A DNA stretch of 64,000 bases from Streptomyces sp. HD. GTDB lineage: Bacteria; Actinomycetota; Actinomycetes; Streptomycetales; Streptomycetaceae. The position numbers and the translations under genes were made by a program. Below the pieces are notes generated by a model that worked only from the letters and a program-made list of their open reading frames with translations, did not search any database and had not been told where the DNA came from. Where the stretch lies: positions 62,001-126,000 of the forward strand of contig NZ_JAQMYP010000002.1 of NCBI RefSeq assembly GCF_028369295.1, read 5' to 3'. This document shows, in pieces, positions 8,436 through 16,632 of this stretch (position 1 is the stretch's first letter; each line of letters starts with the position of its first letter).

Positions 8436-8745
8436 CGGGTGGGGTGGGAGAGGGGGTGACGAGGGGTGTGGGAGGGGGAGGCGAGAGGCGACGGGTGGGG
8501 TGGGAAGAGAGTGGCGAGGGGTGTGGGAGAGCGAGGGGCATGTGGGAGGGGAGTGGCGAGGGGTGTGGGAGGGCGAGGGGTACGTGGGAGAGGGAGTGGC
8601 GAGGGGTGCGGGAGGGCGAGGGGTACGTGGGAGGGGGAGTGGCGAGGGGTGCGGGAGAGGGAGGGGTACGTGGGAGGGGGAGTGGCGAGGGGTGTGGGAG
8701 AGGGAGGGGGAGCGGCGAGAGGCGTGGGCGAGGGAGTGGCGGGGG
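8422..8745 (+). repeat. GA-rich 21/22-bp tandem array (about 43-bp higher-order unit)
   Basis: About fourteen degenerate 21-22 bp units begin with GTGGGA or GTGYGGGA; two alternating types form a 42-43 bp higher-order unit (GTGGGA at 8500, 8542, 8584, 8627 and 8670). The + strand is almost pure purine plus scattered T, with many G runs. The first unit (8422-8443) contains the TGA of the preceding gene at 8433-8435, aligned with TGG in later units. Open frames through it in several registers are a by-product of composition. Confidence 0.85.
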
Positions 8746-8925
8746 GTGGGGCCTCTTCGGTAGGCGGCCCCTCGTCTGGTCGGTGCTTTCTGCCCGCCTC
8801 GTTCGTCGCTCTCTGGTGCCGGTCGCGTGGTCTCAGCCTGTCCGGTGTGTGACGGAGCCCACGCGGTAGGCGATGGGGCCGGGTGGGCGTTTAGGCTGGG
8901 GGTGCTGAGCAGCAGGGACCTGTCC

Positions 8926-8968
8926 CGGCTGGGTCATTTTGACCCGGCCGTGGCGACGCAGGTATCCT
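8926..8968 (+). promoter_or_regulatory. rplM-rpsI promoter with palindrome over the -35 box
   Basis: TTGACC (8939-8944) and TATCCT (8963-8968) are separated by 18 bp and fit a housekeeping sigma-HrdB promoter, about 178 bp before rplM. An 11-bp inverted repeat (8926-8936 and 8940-8950, loop TTT, one G-T pair) covers the -35 box and would act as an operator if bound by a protein. From 8746 to 8925, between the tandem array and this site, I see no gene. Confidence 0.6.
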
Positions 8969-9145
8969 GCATGTTCGTTGTGTATTGGCTTGCTCATTCT
9001 CACGGGACGGGCCCTTACACCGGTCCACCGGGCCGATGACCAGCAACCCCACGTACGCGGTATGCGTCGCCGCAGTGGCTCAGGCTGTCGTGATCGTTTC
9101 GGTGACCTGTTCAGGACCATTCACTCGAAGCGAAGGCTACGAACC

Positions 9146-9589
9146 GTGCGTACGTACAGCCCCAAGCCCGGCGATGTGACGCGCCAGTGGCACGTCATTG
9201 ACGCTCAGGACGTCGTCCTGGGCCGTCTCGCCAGCACCGCCGCCTCCATCCTGCGGGGCAAGCACAAGCCGATCTACGCGCCCCACGTCGACACCGGTGA
9301 CTTCGTCATCATCATCAACGCCGACAAGGTGCACCTCTCCGGCAACAAGCGGACCCAGAAGATGGCGTACCGCCACTCCGGCTACCCGGGTGGTCTGCGC
9401 TCCGTCCGCTACGACGAGCTCCTCGACAAGAACCCCGAGAAGGCCATCGAGAAGGCCGTCAAGGGCATGCTCCCCAAGAACACGCTGGGCCGTCAGATGC
9501 TCTCGAAGCTGAAGGTCTACAAGGGTGACCAGCACCCGCACGGCGCGCAGCAGCCGCAGCCGTACGAGATCACCCAGGTCGCGCAGTAA
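9146..9589 (+). CDS. rplM: 50S ribosomal protein L13
   Basis: This 147-residue protein matches the usual length and sequence of actinobacterial L13, an early-assembling 50S protein that binds 23S rRNA. Family segments are [16 protein letters not shown] at the N-terminus, [19 protein letters not shown] and the [10 protein letters not shown] loop. The GTG start at 9146 ([11 protein letters not shown]) gives the family length; the frame is open further upstream but that stretch is the mRNA leader. It forms an operon with rpsI, 42 bp downstream. Confidence 0.97.
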   Translation: MRTYSPKPGDVTRQWHVIDAQDVVLGRLASTAASILRGKHKPIYAPHVDTGDFVIIINADKVHLSGNKRTQKMAYRHSGYPGGLRSVRYDELLDKNPEKAIEKAVKGMLPKNTLGRQMLSKLKVYKGDQHPHGAQQPQPYEITQVAQ

Positions 9590-9631
9590 GTCCGGCCACC
9601 CCCTAAGACTGAAGAGAATCTGAGGAGAATC

Positions 9632-10153
9632 GTGGCCGAGACCACCGTTGAGCAGCCGGTCGAAGAGACTGAGCTCGTCGACATTGACAGCTACACCACC
9701 GAGTCCGAGGTTCCGGTGGAGGGTGAGTACACCTCCGAGTCCCTCGCCTCGCGTTTCGGTGAGCCCCAGCCCGCCGCGGGCCTGGGCCGCCGCAAGAACG
9801 CCATCGCCCGCGTCCGGATCGTTCCGGGCACCGGCAAGTGGAAGATCAACGGGCGCACCCTTGAGGACTACTTCCCCAACAAGGTGCACCAGCAGGAGGT
9901 CAACGAGCCGTTCAAGGTTCTTGAGCTCGAAGGTCGCTACGACGTCATCGCCCGTATCGCCGGTGGCGGTGTCTCCGGCCAGGCCGGTGCGCTGCGTCTC
10001 GGTGTCGCCCGTGCGCTGAACGAGGCCGACGTCGACAACAACCGCGGCCCGCTGAAGAAGGCCGGCTTCCTCAAGCGCGACGACCGTGCGGTCGAGCGCA
10101 AGAAGGCCGGTCTGAAGAAGGCCCGCAAGGCCCCGCAGTACAGCAAGCGCTAA
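9632..10153 (+). CDS. rpsI: 30S ribosomal protein S9
   Basis: This 173-residue protein starts at GTG 9632. It has the acidic N-terminal extension typical of actinobacterial S9 (Glu/Thr-rich, about 45 residues), then the core [17 protein letters not shown]. It ends in the conserved basic tail QYSKR, whose last residues reach the P-site tRNA in the ribosome. It is the second gene of the rplM-rpsI operon and is followed by a strong terminator. Confidence 0.97.
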   Translation: MAETTVEQPVEETELVDIDSYTTESEVPVEGEYTSESLASRFGEPQPAAGLGRRKNAIARVRIVPGTGKWKINGRTLEDYFPNKVHQQEVNEPFKVLELEGRYDVIARIAGGGVSGQAGALRLGVARALNEADVDNNRGPLKKAGFLKRDDRAVERKKAGLKKARKAPQYSKR

Positions 10154-10186
10154 GCGCAAGCTGCCTCTGCTGGTACTCCGGTACTC

Positions 10187-10232
10187 CGAACGCCCCGGCG
10201 GCACGCCACAGTGCCGCCGGGGCGTTCGTTTT
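10187..10232 (+). terminator. Rho-independent terminator of rplM-rpsI
   Basis: A perfect 18-bp inverted repeat (10187-10204 and 10211-10228) with a 6-nt loop is followed by TTTT. It lies 34 bp after the rpsI stop. Confidence 0.9.
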
Positions 10233-10290
10233 ATCCCCGGGCTCGGGCGTATAACGGCACAAGACGTTCAAAGGCTTGTGTGATCCGATG

Positions 10291-10361
10291 CCCAGGCATG
10301 GAATGCCTGGGAGGCGGGAGCCCCCCGGCGGCGTATCGCGCGCGCCGGCTCCGCTTCTCGG
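10291..10361 (+). promoter_or_regulatory. Structured leader upstream of glmM
   Basis: A perfect hairpin CCCAGGCA/TGCCTGGG (10291-10298 and 10104+207, i.e. 10304-10311) is followed by a second GC-rich inverted segment (about 10316-10352, arms GGAGCC/GGCTCC). Both lie within 100 bp of the glmM start. They may be a terminator-like attenuator or a stable leader. I recognise no riboswitch class. Confidence 0.4.
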
Positions 10362-10386
10362 AACTGATGTTTCCTCAGGAGGACAA

Positions 10387-11745
10387 GTGGGACGACTCTT
10401 CGGCACGGACGGCGTGCGCGGCGTCGCCAACGCGGATCTGACGGCCGAGATGGCGCTCGGTCTGTCCGTGGCGGCGGCGCACGTACTGGCCGAGGCGGGC
10501 ACCTTCGAGGGCCACCGGCCGACCGCGGTGGTCGGTCGGGACCCGCGTGCGTCCGGGGAGTTCCTGGAGGCCGCCGTGGTGGCGGGCCTGGCCAGCGCGG
10601 GTGTCGATGTGCTGCTCGTCGGAGTGCTGCCGACGCCCGCCGTGGCCTATCTCACCGGCTCGCTCGGCGCCGACCTCGGCGTCATGCTCTCCGCCAGCCA
10701 CAACGCCATGCCCGACAACGGCATCAAGTTCTTCGCCCGCGGCGGCCACAAGCTCGCCGACGAGCTGGAGGACCGCATCGAGACCGTCTACGACGAGCAT
10801 CGGCACGGTGAGCCGTGGCAGCGGCCGACGGGCGCGGCCGTCGGGCGGGTGCGGTCGTACGGGGAAGGGTTCGGGCAGTACGTCGAGCACCTGCTGAGCG
10901 TCCTGCCGAACCGGCTCGACGGGGTGAAGATCGTCCTCGACGAGGCGCACGGCGCCGCGGCCGGGGTTTCGCCGGAGGCCTTCTCGCGGGCCGGGGCCGA
11001 GGTCATCACCATCGGTGCCGAGCCGGACGGGCTCAACATCAACGACGGGTGTGGGTCGACCCACCTGGGGCAGCTGAAGGCCGCTGTTGTCGAGCACGGT
11101 GCGGCTCTCGGCATCGCGCATGACGGGGACGCCGACCGGTGCCTCGCCGTGGACCACACCGGCGAGGAGGTGGACGGCGACCAGATCCTGGCCGTGCTGG
11201 CGCTGGCCATGCGGGAGCGGGCCGAGCTGCGGTCCGACACCGTGGTGGCGACCGTGATGTCCAACCTCGGCTTCAAGCTGGCCATGGAGCGTGAGGGCAT
11301 CGCGCTGGTGCAGACCGCGGTCGGTGACCGGTATGTGCTGGAGGAGATGAAGGAGCGCGGGTACGCCCTGGGCGGCGAGCAGTCCGGGCACGTGATCATC
11401 CTTGATCACGCGACCACTGGTGACGGCACGCTGACCGGGCTGCTGCTGGCGGCCCGGGTCGCGCAGACCGGTCGTACGCTCAAGGACCTCGCCTCCGTCA
11501 TGGAGCGGCTGCCGCAGGTGCTGATCAATGTGCCGGACGTGGACAAGTCGCGAGTGAAGACGTCGGGGGAGCTTGCCGCGGCGGTCGCCGAGGCCGAGCG
11601 GGAACTCGGGTCCACGGGGCGGGTGTTGCTGCGGTCGTCCGGGACCGAGCCGTTGGTGCGGGTGATGGTCGAGGCCGCCGACATCGACCAGGCCCGCGCG
11701 GTCGCCGGGCGGCTGGCCGATGTGGTGAAGTCGGCGCTGGGGTAG
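10387..11745 (+). CDS. glmM: Phosphoglucosamine mutase
   Basis: This 452-residue enzyme interconverts glucosamine-6-phosphate and glucosamine-1-phosphate on the route to UDP-GlcNAc for peptidoglycan. GTG 10387 is preceded by a perfect AGGAGG (10378-10383). Four-domain alpha-D-phosphohexomutase features are present: [11 protein letters not shown] at the N-terminus, phosphoserine loop SASHN (Ser104), metal loop DGDADR, sugar loop GGEQSGH and phosphate loop [12 protein letters not shown] at the C-terminus. glmS, the preceding step of the pathway, lies 5 kb downstream. Confidence 0.97.
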   Translation: MGRLFGTDGVRGVANADLTAEMALGLSVAAAHVLAEAGTFEGHRPTAVVGRDPRASGEFLEAAVVAGLASAGVDVLLVGVLPTPAVAYLTGSLGADLGVMLSASHNAMPDNGIKFFARGGHKLADELEDRIETVYDEHRHGEPWQRPTGAAVGRVRSYGEGFGQYVEHLLSVLPNRLDGVKIVLDEAHGAAAGVSPEAFSRAGAEVITIGAEPDGLNINDGCGSTHLGQLKAAVVEHGAALGIAHDGDADRCLAVDHTGEEVDGDQILAVLALAMRERAELRSDTVVATVMSNLGFKLAMEREGIALVQTAVGDRYVLEEMKERGYALGGEQSGHVIILDHATTGDGTLTGLLLAARVAQTGRTLKDLASVMERLPQVLINVPDVDKSRVKTSGELAAAVAEAERELGSTGRVLLRSSGTEPLVRVMVEAADIDQARAVAGRLADVVKSALG

Positions 11746-11913
11746 TTCCACGGGACCTCGGGCTTCACCCGGACATCACTCGGGTGCCACTCGGTATCAC
11801 TCGGGCATCACTCAACGTACGTAACAAAGAGTGCATGTCTGATCGCTGGTTGTTTCACTTTCGTCGAGGGGGCTCTGCCCGGTGCCCTGCCTCGACGGAA
11901 GTGAGACAGCAGT

Positions 11914-12441
11914 ATGAAGATCGCGAGCAGTAGAAATCTGAAGCGAGCAGTCGGTCCGGTTCTGGCCGCCGGTCTCGTCGTCACCGCCCTCGCCACCCCG
12001 GCCGCGGCCCAGACCCCCGGTTCCACCGCGTTCCGCCTCTTCGGCGGCGCTTACCTCAGTGCGCGGGCCGGTGTGCAGAACCAGATGTCGGCCAGTGTCT
12101 CCGGCGGTCGGCTGATCCTCACGGACACCTCGGGTGTCGCGCTGGGACCGGGGTGTGTTCGGGTGTCCGCCACCAGTGCCGACTGCGGCGCCGTCGGCAC
12201 CGTCGGGAGTATCTCGATCGGGATGGGTGACCTGAACGACAGCTTCCAGTCGAGCCTTGCGATCCGTGCCGTCGTCGACGCCGGCACGGGCACCGACACC
12301 GTGGCGACCGGTGGCGGCAACGACACGATCGGCGTGAGCGACGGCGCGCCCGGCGACACGGTGACCTGCGACGGTGGCGCCGACACGGTGTTCCGCGACG
12401 TCGGTGACAGCATCGCCGCGGACTGCGAACGGCGTTTCTAG
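11914..12441 (+). CDS. Secreted protein with RTX-like Asp/Gly-rich C-terminus
   Basis: This 175-residue protein has a clear Sec signal peptide (basic MKIASSRNLKR, hydrophobic core, cleavage after ATPAAA near residue 33). The mature part is a small domain with four cysteines. It ends in a Gly/Asp/Thr-rich region (DAGTGTDTVATGGGNDTI and CDGGADTV) that resembles hemolysin-type calcium-binding nonapeptide repeats, but only two or three weak units are present. No enzymatic motif is seen, so the function is unknown. Its own promoter should lie in the 168-bp gap after glmM, which contains a weak hairpin (11766-11786). Confidence 0.72.
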   Translation: MKIASSRNLKRAVGPVLAAGLVVTALATPAAAQTPGSTAFRLFGGAYLSARAGVQNQMSASVSGGRLILTDTSGVALGPGCVRVSATSADCGAVGTVGSISIGMGDLNDSFQSSLAIRAVVDAGTGTDTVATGGGNDTIGVSDGAPGDTVTCDGGADTVFRDVGDSIAADCERRF

Positions 12442-12455
12442 GCGCTGCCCGTCCT

Positions 12456-13403
12456 TCAGAGGCCGCCCGTCCTCGCCGAACGCTCGCGCTGTCTGGCCCA
12501 CAGCCACTTCTGGGCCAGGAGCGTGAGCGTGCCGGCGAGGATGATGCCCAGCAGGTTCAGGAGCAGCTGGCCCGTCGAGAGCCAGGTCTGCTTGGCGTCG
12601 TCGTAGATCAGGGCCACGGCCGCGTTGGCGGCGGCCGGGACTGTCGTCACCGAGATGGCGACGCCGACCAGGGCGCCGGACTTGGCGGATGTCAGGGAGA
12701 GGGTGCCGGCGGCGCCGGCGAGGACCGCCACGACGAACGAGAACCAGTCGGGGGCGTAGATGAACCCGGTATTGGGCCGGTCGGCCTCCAGCTTGGCCTC
12801 GGTGAACAGGCCGACGGCGTCCATGAAGTAGCTGAAGCCCACCGTCACCGCCATTGCCACGGCGAAGCCCACCAGCAGGGCGATCAGCGAGCGCAGCGCC
12901 AGGCGGGGCGCCCGTTGCACCACGGCGGTACAGATGCCCGCCAGCGGTCCGAACTCCGGGCCGACCGCCATCGCGCCGACGATCAGGATCGCGTTGTCGA
13001 GTACGACACCGCAGGCCGCGATCATCGTGGCGAGCGTGATGAAGGCGAGGTAGGTGACGGAGAGGGTCGACTCCTCGTGCGTGGCGTCCGTGAGGTGCCC
13101 CCACAGCACCGCGTCCGCACCTTCGCCCGGAGCCTCCGCCTCGGCCTTGTCGGCCCGCTTGGACAGCGACAGGTCGATGTTCTCGACGGCGATGGAACCG
13201 TGCGTGTCGAGGCCCAACTCCTGCAACCTGCTGAGGAGTTCATCGCCCGCCTCCCGCGCCACGTCGCACATGACGACGTCCCCTGAAGGGTTGCGGGCGG
13301 CTCCCGGCAACACGACCAGGTGCGTGGTGCCGACCGTCTTCTCGATCAGGCGGACCGCGTCGTCCGTCTTTCCGGTTGGCGTGATCAGGCGCAGATGCAG
13401 CAT
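12456..13403 (-). CDS. DUF389 family membrane protein
   Basis: This 315-residue protein matches the DUF389 (TIGR00341-like) family. A cytosolic N-terminal domain of about 110 residues starts MLHLRLITPTGKTDDAV. The hydrophobic part with about five to six membrane helices follows, including the family signature DNAILIVGAMAVGPEFGPL. No transport substrate is established for the family to my knowledge. It is downstream of and co-directional with coaA (46 bp gap). Confidence 0.88.
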   Translation of the reverse strand: MLHLRLITPTGKTDDAVRLIEKTVGTTHLVVLPGAARNPSGDVVMCDVAREAGDELLSRLQELGLDTHGSIAVENIDLSLSKRADKAEAEAPGEGADAVLWGHLTDATHEESTLSVTYLAFITLATMIAACGVVLDNAILIVGAMAVGPEFGPLAGICTAVVQRAPRLALRSLIALLVGFAVAMAVTVGFSYFMDAVGLFTEAKLEADRPNTGFIYAPDWFSFVVAVLAGAAGTLSLTSAKSGALVGVAISVTTVPAAANAAVALIYDDAKQTWLSTGQLLLNLLGIILAGTLTLLAQKWLWARQRERSARTGGL

Positions 13404-13449
13404 GACGCCTTTTTAACAGGCCCGCGTCACGGCCTCACGGCCCATGCCC

Positions 13450-14439
13450 CTACAGCTTGCGCAGGCTCAGCCGCTGCACCTTGTGGTCCGGGCCCTTGCG
13501 TACGACGAGGGCGGCCCGGCCTCGGGTGGGGGCGATGTTCTCCACCAGGTTGGGCTTGTTGATGGTGCGCCACATCGTGCGGGCGTAGTCGAGGGCCTCC
13601 TCCTCGGACACCTGGGTGTACTTGCGGAAGTAGGAGGACGGGTTCTGGAAGGCGGTCTCGCGCAGCCGCTTGAACCGGTTGAGGTACCAGGTCTCGATGT
13701 CCTCGGTGCGGGCGTCGACGTACACGCTGAAGTCGAAGTAGTCGGCGAGGCCGACCCGGGTGCGGCCGTCCTTGCCGGGGAGGGCGGGTTGCAGGACGTT
13801 CAGGCCCTCGACGATCAGGATGTCGGGGCGGCGGACCGTGAGCTTCTTGTCCGGGACGATGTCGTAGATCAGGTGGGAGTAGACGGGGGCCGTGACCTCG
13901 TCCTTGCCCGCCTTGATGTCGGCGACGAAACGGGTGAGCGCGCGGCGGTCGTAGGACTCGGGGAATCCCTTCCGCGACATCAGGCCGCGGGCCTGGAGCT
14001 CCTTGGTGGGCAGCAGGAAGCCGTCCGTCGTCACCAGCTCGACGCGCGGGTGCTCGGGCCAGCGGGAGAGCAGGGCCTGGAGGAGGCGGGCGACCGTGGA
14101 CTTACCTACGGCGACCGAGCCGGCGACTCCTATGACGAACGGGGTGCCGGACTGGGAGCCCTGTTCGCCGAGGAAGGTGTTCAGGGCGCCTCTGAGGCCG
14201 TCGGTGGCGCCTACGTAGAGGTTGAGGAGGCGGGAGAGCGGGAGGTAGATGTCCCGCACCTCGTCGAGGTCGATGACGTCGCCGAGGCCGCGCAGCTTCT
14301 CGACCTCCTCCGCGGTGAGCGGGAGCGGGGTCTTGTCGCGCAGCGCGCTCCACTCGGCACGGGTGAGGTCGACGTAGGGAGTCGCCTCCGGCCGCTGCCG
14401 GTGGGCGCTCCGGGGCATCGAGGAGACCGGAGAGATCAC
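13450..14439 (-). CDS. coaA: Pantothenate kinase, type I
   Basis: This 329-residue enzyme phosphorylates pantothenate with ATP, the first and feedback-controlled step of coenzyme A synthesis. It has the type I (P-loop) fold: Walker [10 protein letters not shown] (Lys113), the ELVTTDGFL strand, SYDRRAL and the substrate region [13 protein letters not shown]. Length agrees with actinobacterial CoaA. ATG 14439 was taken as the start; another in-frame ATG lies seven codons inside. Confidence 0.95.
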   Translation of the reverse strand: MISPVSSMPRSAHRQRPEATPYVDLTRAEWSALRDKTPLPLTAEEVEKLRGLGDVIDLDEVRDIYLPLSRLLNLYVGATDGLRGALNTFLGEQGSQSGTPFVIGVAGSVAVGKSTVARLLQALLSRWPEHPRVELVTTDGFLLPTKELQARGLMSRKGFPESYDRRALTRFVADIKAGKDEVTAPVYSHLIYDIVPDKKLTVRRPDILIVEGLNVLQPALPGKDGRTRVGLADYFDFSVYVDARTEDIETWYLNRFKRLRETAFQNPSSYFRKYTQVSEEEALDYARTMWRTINKPNLVENIAPTRGRAALVVRKGPDHKVQRLSLRKL

Positions 14440-14630
14440 AGTCCATTGTTACGGCAGTACGAACAGACGGTGAGGTGGGATCCGTCACGCAGGTCCCTGT
14501 CTCGGTCATGGCTCGGTCATTTTCGGGAGGAAGCGGGACAAGGCGGGGAATGTCAGTGCCGTGCGTCACAGTTGTGGGAGAGGTGGGTCCGGGCCGGGGC
14601 CCGCCGGATCGAGCCCCTGAGGGGTGACCC

Positions 14631-15665
14631 ATGGCGTATGCGATAGAGGCGGAAGGTCTGGTCAAACGGTTCAAGGAGACCGAGGCGCTGGCCGGTGTCG
14701 ATCTCGGGGCCCGCAAGGGCTCGGTGCTCGGACTGCTGGGGCCCAACGGGGCGGGGAAGACGACCGCGGTACGGATCTTCGCGACGCTGCTCCGGCCCGA
14801 CGCCGGCCGGGCCCGGGTGGCCGGGCACGACGTGGTCCTGGAGGCCGGGGTCGTACGCGCCATGGTGGGGCTGACCGGGCAGTACGCGGCGGTGGACGAG
14901 AACCTGACAGGCACGGAGAACCTGCTGCTCATCGGGCGGTTGCTGGGGCTGTCGAGGCGGGATGCCAGGGCTCGGGCGAGGGAGTTGCTGGAGCGGTTTC
15001 AGCTGACCGACGCGGCCGGGCGGGCCGTGAAGACGTTCTCCGGCGGTATGCGCAGGAGGCTGGACCTGGCGGCGAGCCTGGTGGGCCGGCCCAGCATCCT
15101 CTTCCTCGACGAGCCGACGACCGGTCTTGATCCGCACAGCCGTGGCGAGCTGTGGGATCTGCTGCGGGGGCTGGTCGCGGACGGCGCCACGGCGCTGCTG
15201 ACCACGCAGTATCTGAACGAGGCCGATGTGCTGGCCGACGACATCGTGGTGATCGACAAGGGGCGGGTGATCGCCGAGGGCACGCCGGACCAGTTGAAGT
15301 CCCAGGTCGGGGGACAGGTGCTGGAGCTGCGGCCGGTGCTGGGGGAGGACCTCGTGCGGGCGCATGTGCTGGTGGCGGGGGCCGCCGGTGAGGAGGCCCG
15401 GATCGAGGGGGAGACGATCACCGCGCCGGTGAAGGATCCCGAGCTGATGCCGGCCGTCGTGCGGGCGCTGGACCGGGAGGGGATCGCGGTGGGGGAGCTC
15501 GCGCTGCGGCGTTCGTCGCTGGACGAGGTGTTCCTGGCGCTGACCGGTCACCGTGCCGAGCCCGGGGCGCCGGAGGGCGATGGGGGCGCGGCCGTCCGGG
15601 ACGGCGACGGCGGTAGCGGCAGCGCCAGTGGCAGTGAGCTTCAGAAGGCGGTGAGCCCGTCATGA
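14631..15665 (+). CDS. ABC transporter ATP-binding protein, DrrA type
   Basis: This 344-residue ATPase of the daunorubicin-resistance (DrrA) group would power an ABC-2 exporter. It shows Walker A GPNGAGKT, Q-loop region TGQYAAVDENLTG, signature FSGGMRRRLDLA, Walker B ILFLDEPTTGLD and the switch histidine replaced by Gln (TTQYLNEAD), as is typical of DrrA-like proteins. The C-terminal 100 residues form the DUF4162-type regulatory extension and end in a Gly/Ser-rich tail. Its stop overlaps the permease start by four bases (ATGA). The cargo is not predictable. Confidence 0.92.
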   Translation: MAYAIEAEGLVKRFKETEALAGVDLGARKGSVLGLLGPNGAGKTTAVRIFATLLRPDAGRARVAGHDVVLEAGVVRAMVGLTGQYAAVDENLTGTENLLLIGRLLGLSRRDARARARELLERFQLTDAAGRAVKTFSGGMRRRLDLAASLVGRPSILFLDEPTTGLDPHSRGELWDLLRGLVADGATALLTTQYLNEADVLADDIVVIDKGRVIAEGTPDQLKSQVGGQVLELRPVLGEDLVRAHVLVAGAAGEEARIEGETITAPVKDPELMPAVVRALDREGIAVGELALRRSSLDEVFLALTGHRAEPGAPEGDGGAAVRDGDGGSGSASGSELQKAVSPS

Positions 15666-16477
15666 CCGCCACGGCGACGACCATTACGGCGCCGGTCACC
15701 GCGTCGGGCCGGGTGCGGGCGCTCGACGGGACGCGGCAGACGTTCACGATGGCCTGGCGGAGTCTGGTCGCGGTCAAGCACAACCCGTTGGAACTGGTCG
15801 ACTACAGCATCACGCCGATCATGTTCGTGTTCCTGTTCACCTATGTGCTGGGCGGGCAGATGGCCGGGTCGCCCGAGGCGTATCTGAAGTACGCGCTGCC
15901 CGGGATCATCGTGCAGAACACCCTGTTCATGACGATGTACACGGCCATGGCGCTCAACACCGACCTCACCAAGGGCGTCTTCGACCGGCTGCGCAGCCTG
16001 CCGATCGCCCGCTCGGCCCCGCTCATCGGCCGTATCACGGCGGACCTCGCCAAGCATGTCTGGGCCCTGCTGCTGATGATCGGCCTCGGCCTGCTGCTCG
16101 GTTTCCGGATCACCGGGGGGCTGGACGGGTTCCTGCTCGGGACGCTGCTGGTGGTGGTGTTCGCGGCGGCGGTGTCGTGGTGCGCGGTGCTCATCGGGAT
16201 GCTGGCCGGGGACTCGGAGAAGGTGCAGGCCTTCGCCTTCACCATCATCTTCCCGATCACCTTCACCAGCAGCGCGTTCGTCGACGTGAACACCATGCCG
16301 GGGTGGTTGCAGGCGTGGAGCGACGTGAATCCGGTGACGCATCTGTCGGACGCGTTCCGGGGGTTGCTGCTGGGTGGGGCCGTGGCTGAGCCGGTGATGT
16401 GGTCGCTGGTGTGGGCCGCGGGGATCGCGGTGGTGTTCTATCCGGTGGCCATGCGGGCCTATCGGGCGAAGACGTGA
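15662..16477 (+). CDS. ABC-2 type exporter permease, DrrB type
   Basis: This 271-residue membrane protein has six predicted helices and the ABC-2 signature region (PITFTSSAFVDVNTMPGWLQAW followed by NPVTHLSDAFRGLLLGG). It pairs with the upstream ATPase through a four-base overlap and forms the membrane channel of a DrrAB-like drug or lipid exporter. The intergenic tail after its stop (16478-16560) has loose GGCTGA-containing repeats, too degenerate to call an array. Confidence 0.92.
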   Translation: MTATATTITAPVTASGRVRALDGTRQTFTMAWRSLVAVKHNPLELVDYSITPIMFVFLFTYVLGGQMAGSPEAYLKYALPGIIVQNTLFMTMYTAMALNTDLTKGVFDRLRSLPIARSAPLIGRITADLAKHVWALLLMIGLGLLLGFRITGGLDGFLLGTLLVVVFAAAVSWCAVLIGMLAGDSEKVQAFAFTIIFPITFTSSAFVDVNTMPGWLQAWSDVNPVTHLSDAFRGLLLGGAVAEPVMWSLVWAAGIAVVFYPVAMRAYRAKT

Positions 16478-16632
16478 GGTGGCTGAGGGCTGTGAAGGGC
16501 AGTGTGTTGGAGGGCTGAACGAGGTTGAGTGGGACTGAGCGGGGCTGAACCGCGTGAGAATTTCCGAAATCGGGCACGGTGCGGCTGTTTTTGGTCGGCT
16601 TCTGGTCGGTGTTCGGTCGTAGGCTGCCCCGC

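Noticed and set aside
8500..8712. 42-43 bp periodic repeat as CRISPR-like
   Set aside because: Both halves of the unit are repeated; there are no unique spacers.
8356..8869. Several overlapping open frames of 100-300 codons rich in Gly, Arg and Glu
   Set aside because: They are produced by the stop-poor GA-rich tandem array and have no start with a ribosome site.
16478..16560. A tenth stop-anchored repeat after the DrrB-type permease
   Set aside because: GGCTGA-containing segments recur but with irregular spacing; not convincing as a tandem array.
16478..16632. glmS ribozyme upstream of glmS
   Set aside because: No ribozyme core is visible, and the class is not known from actinobacteria.
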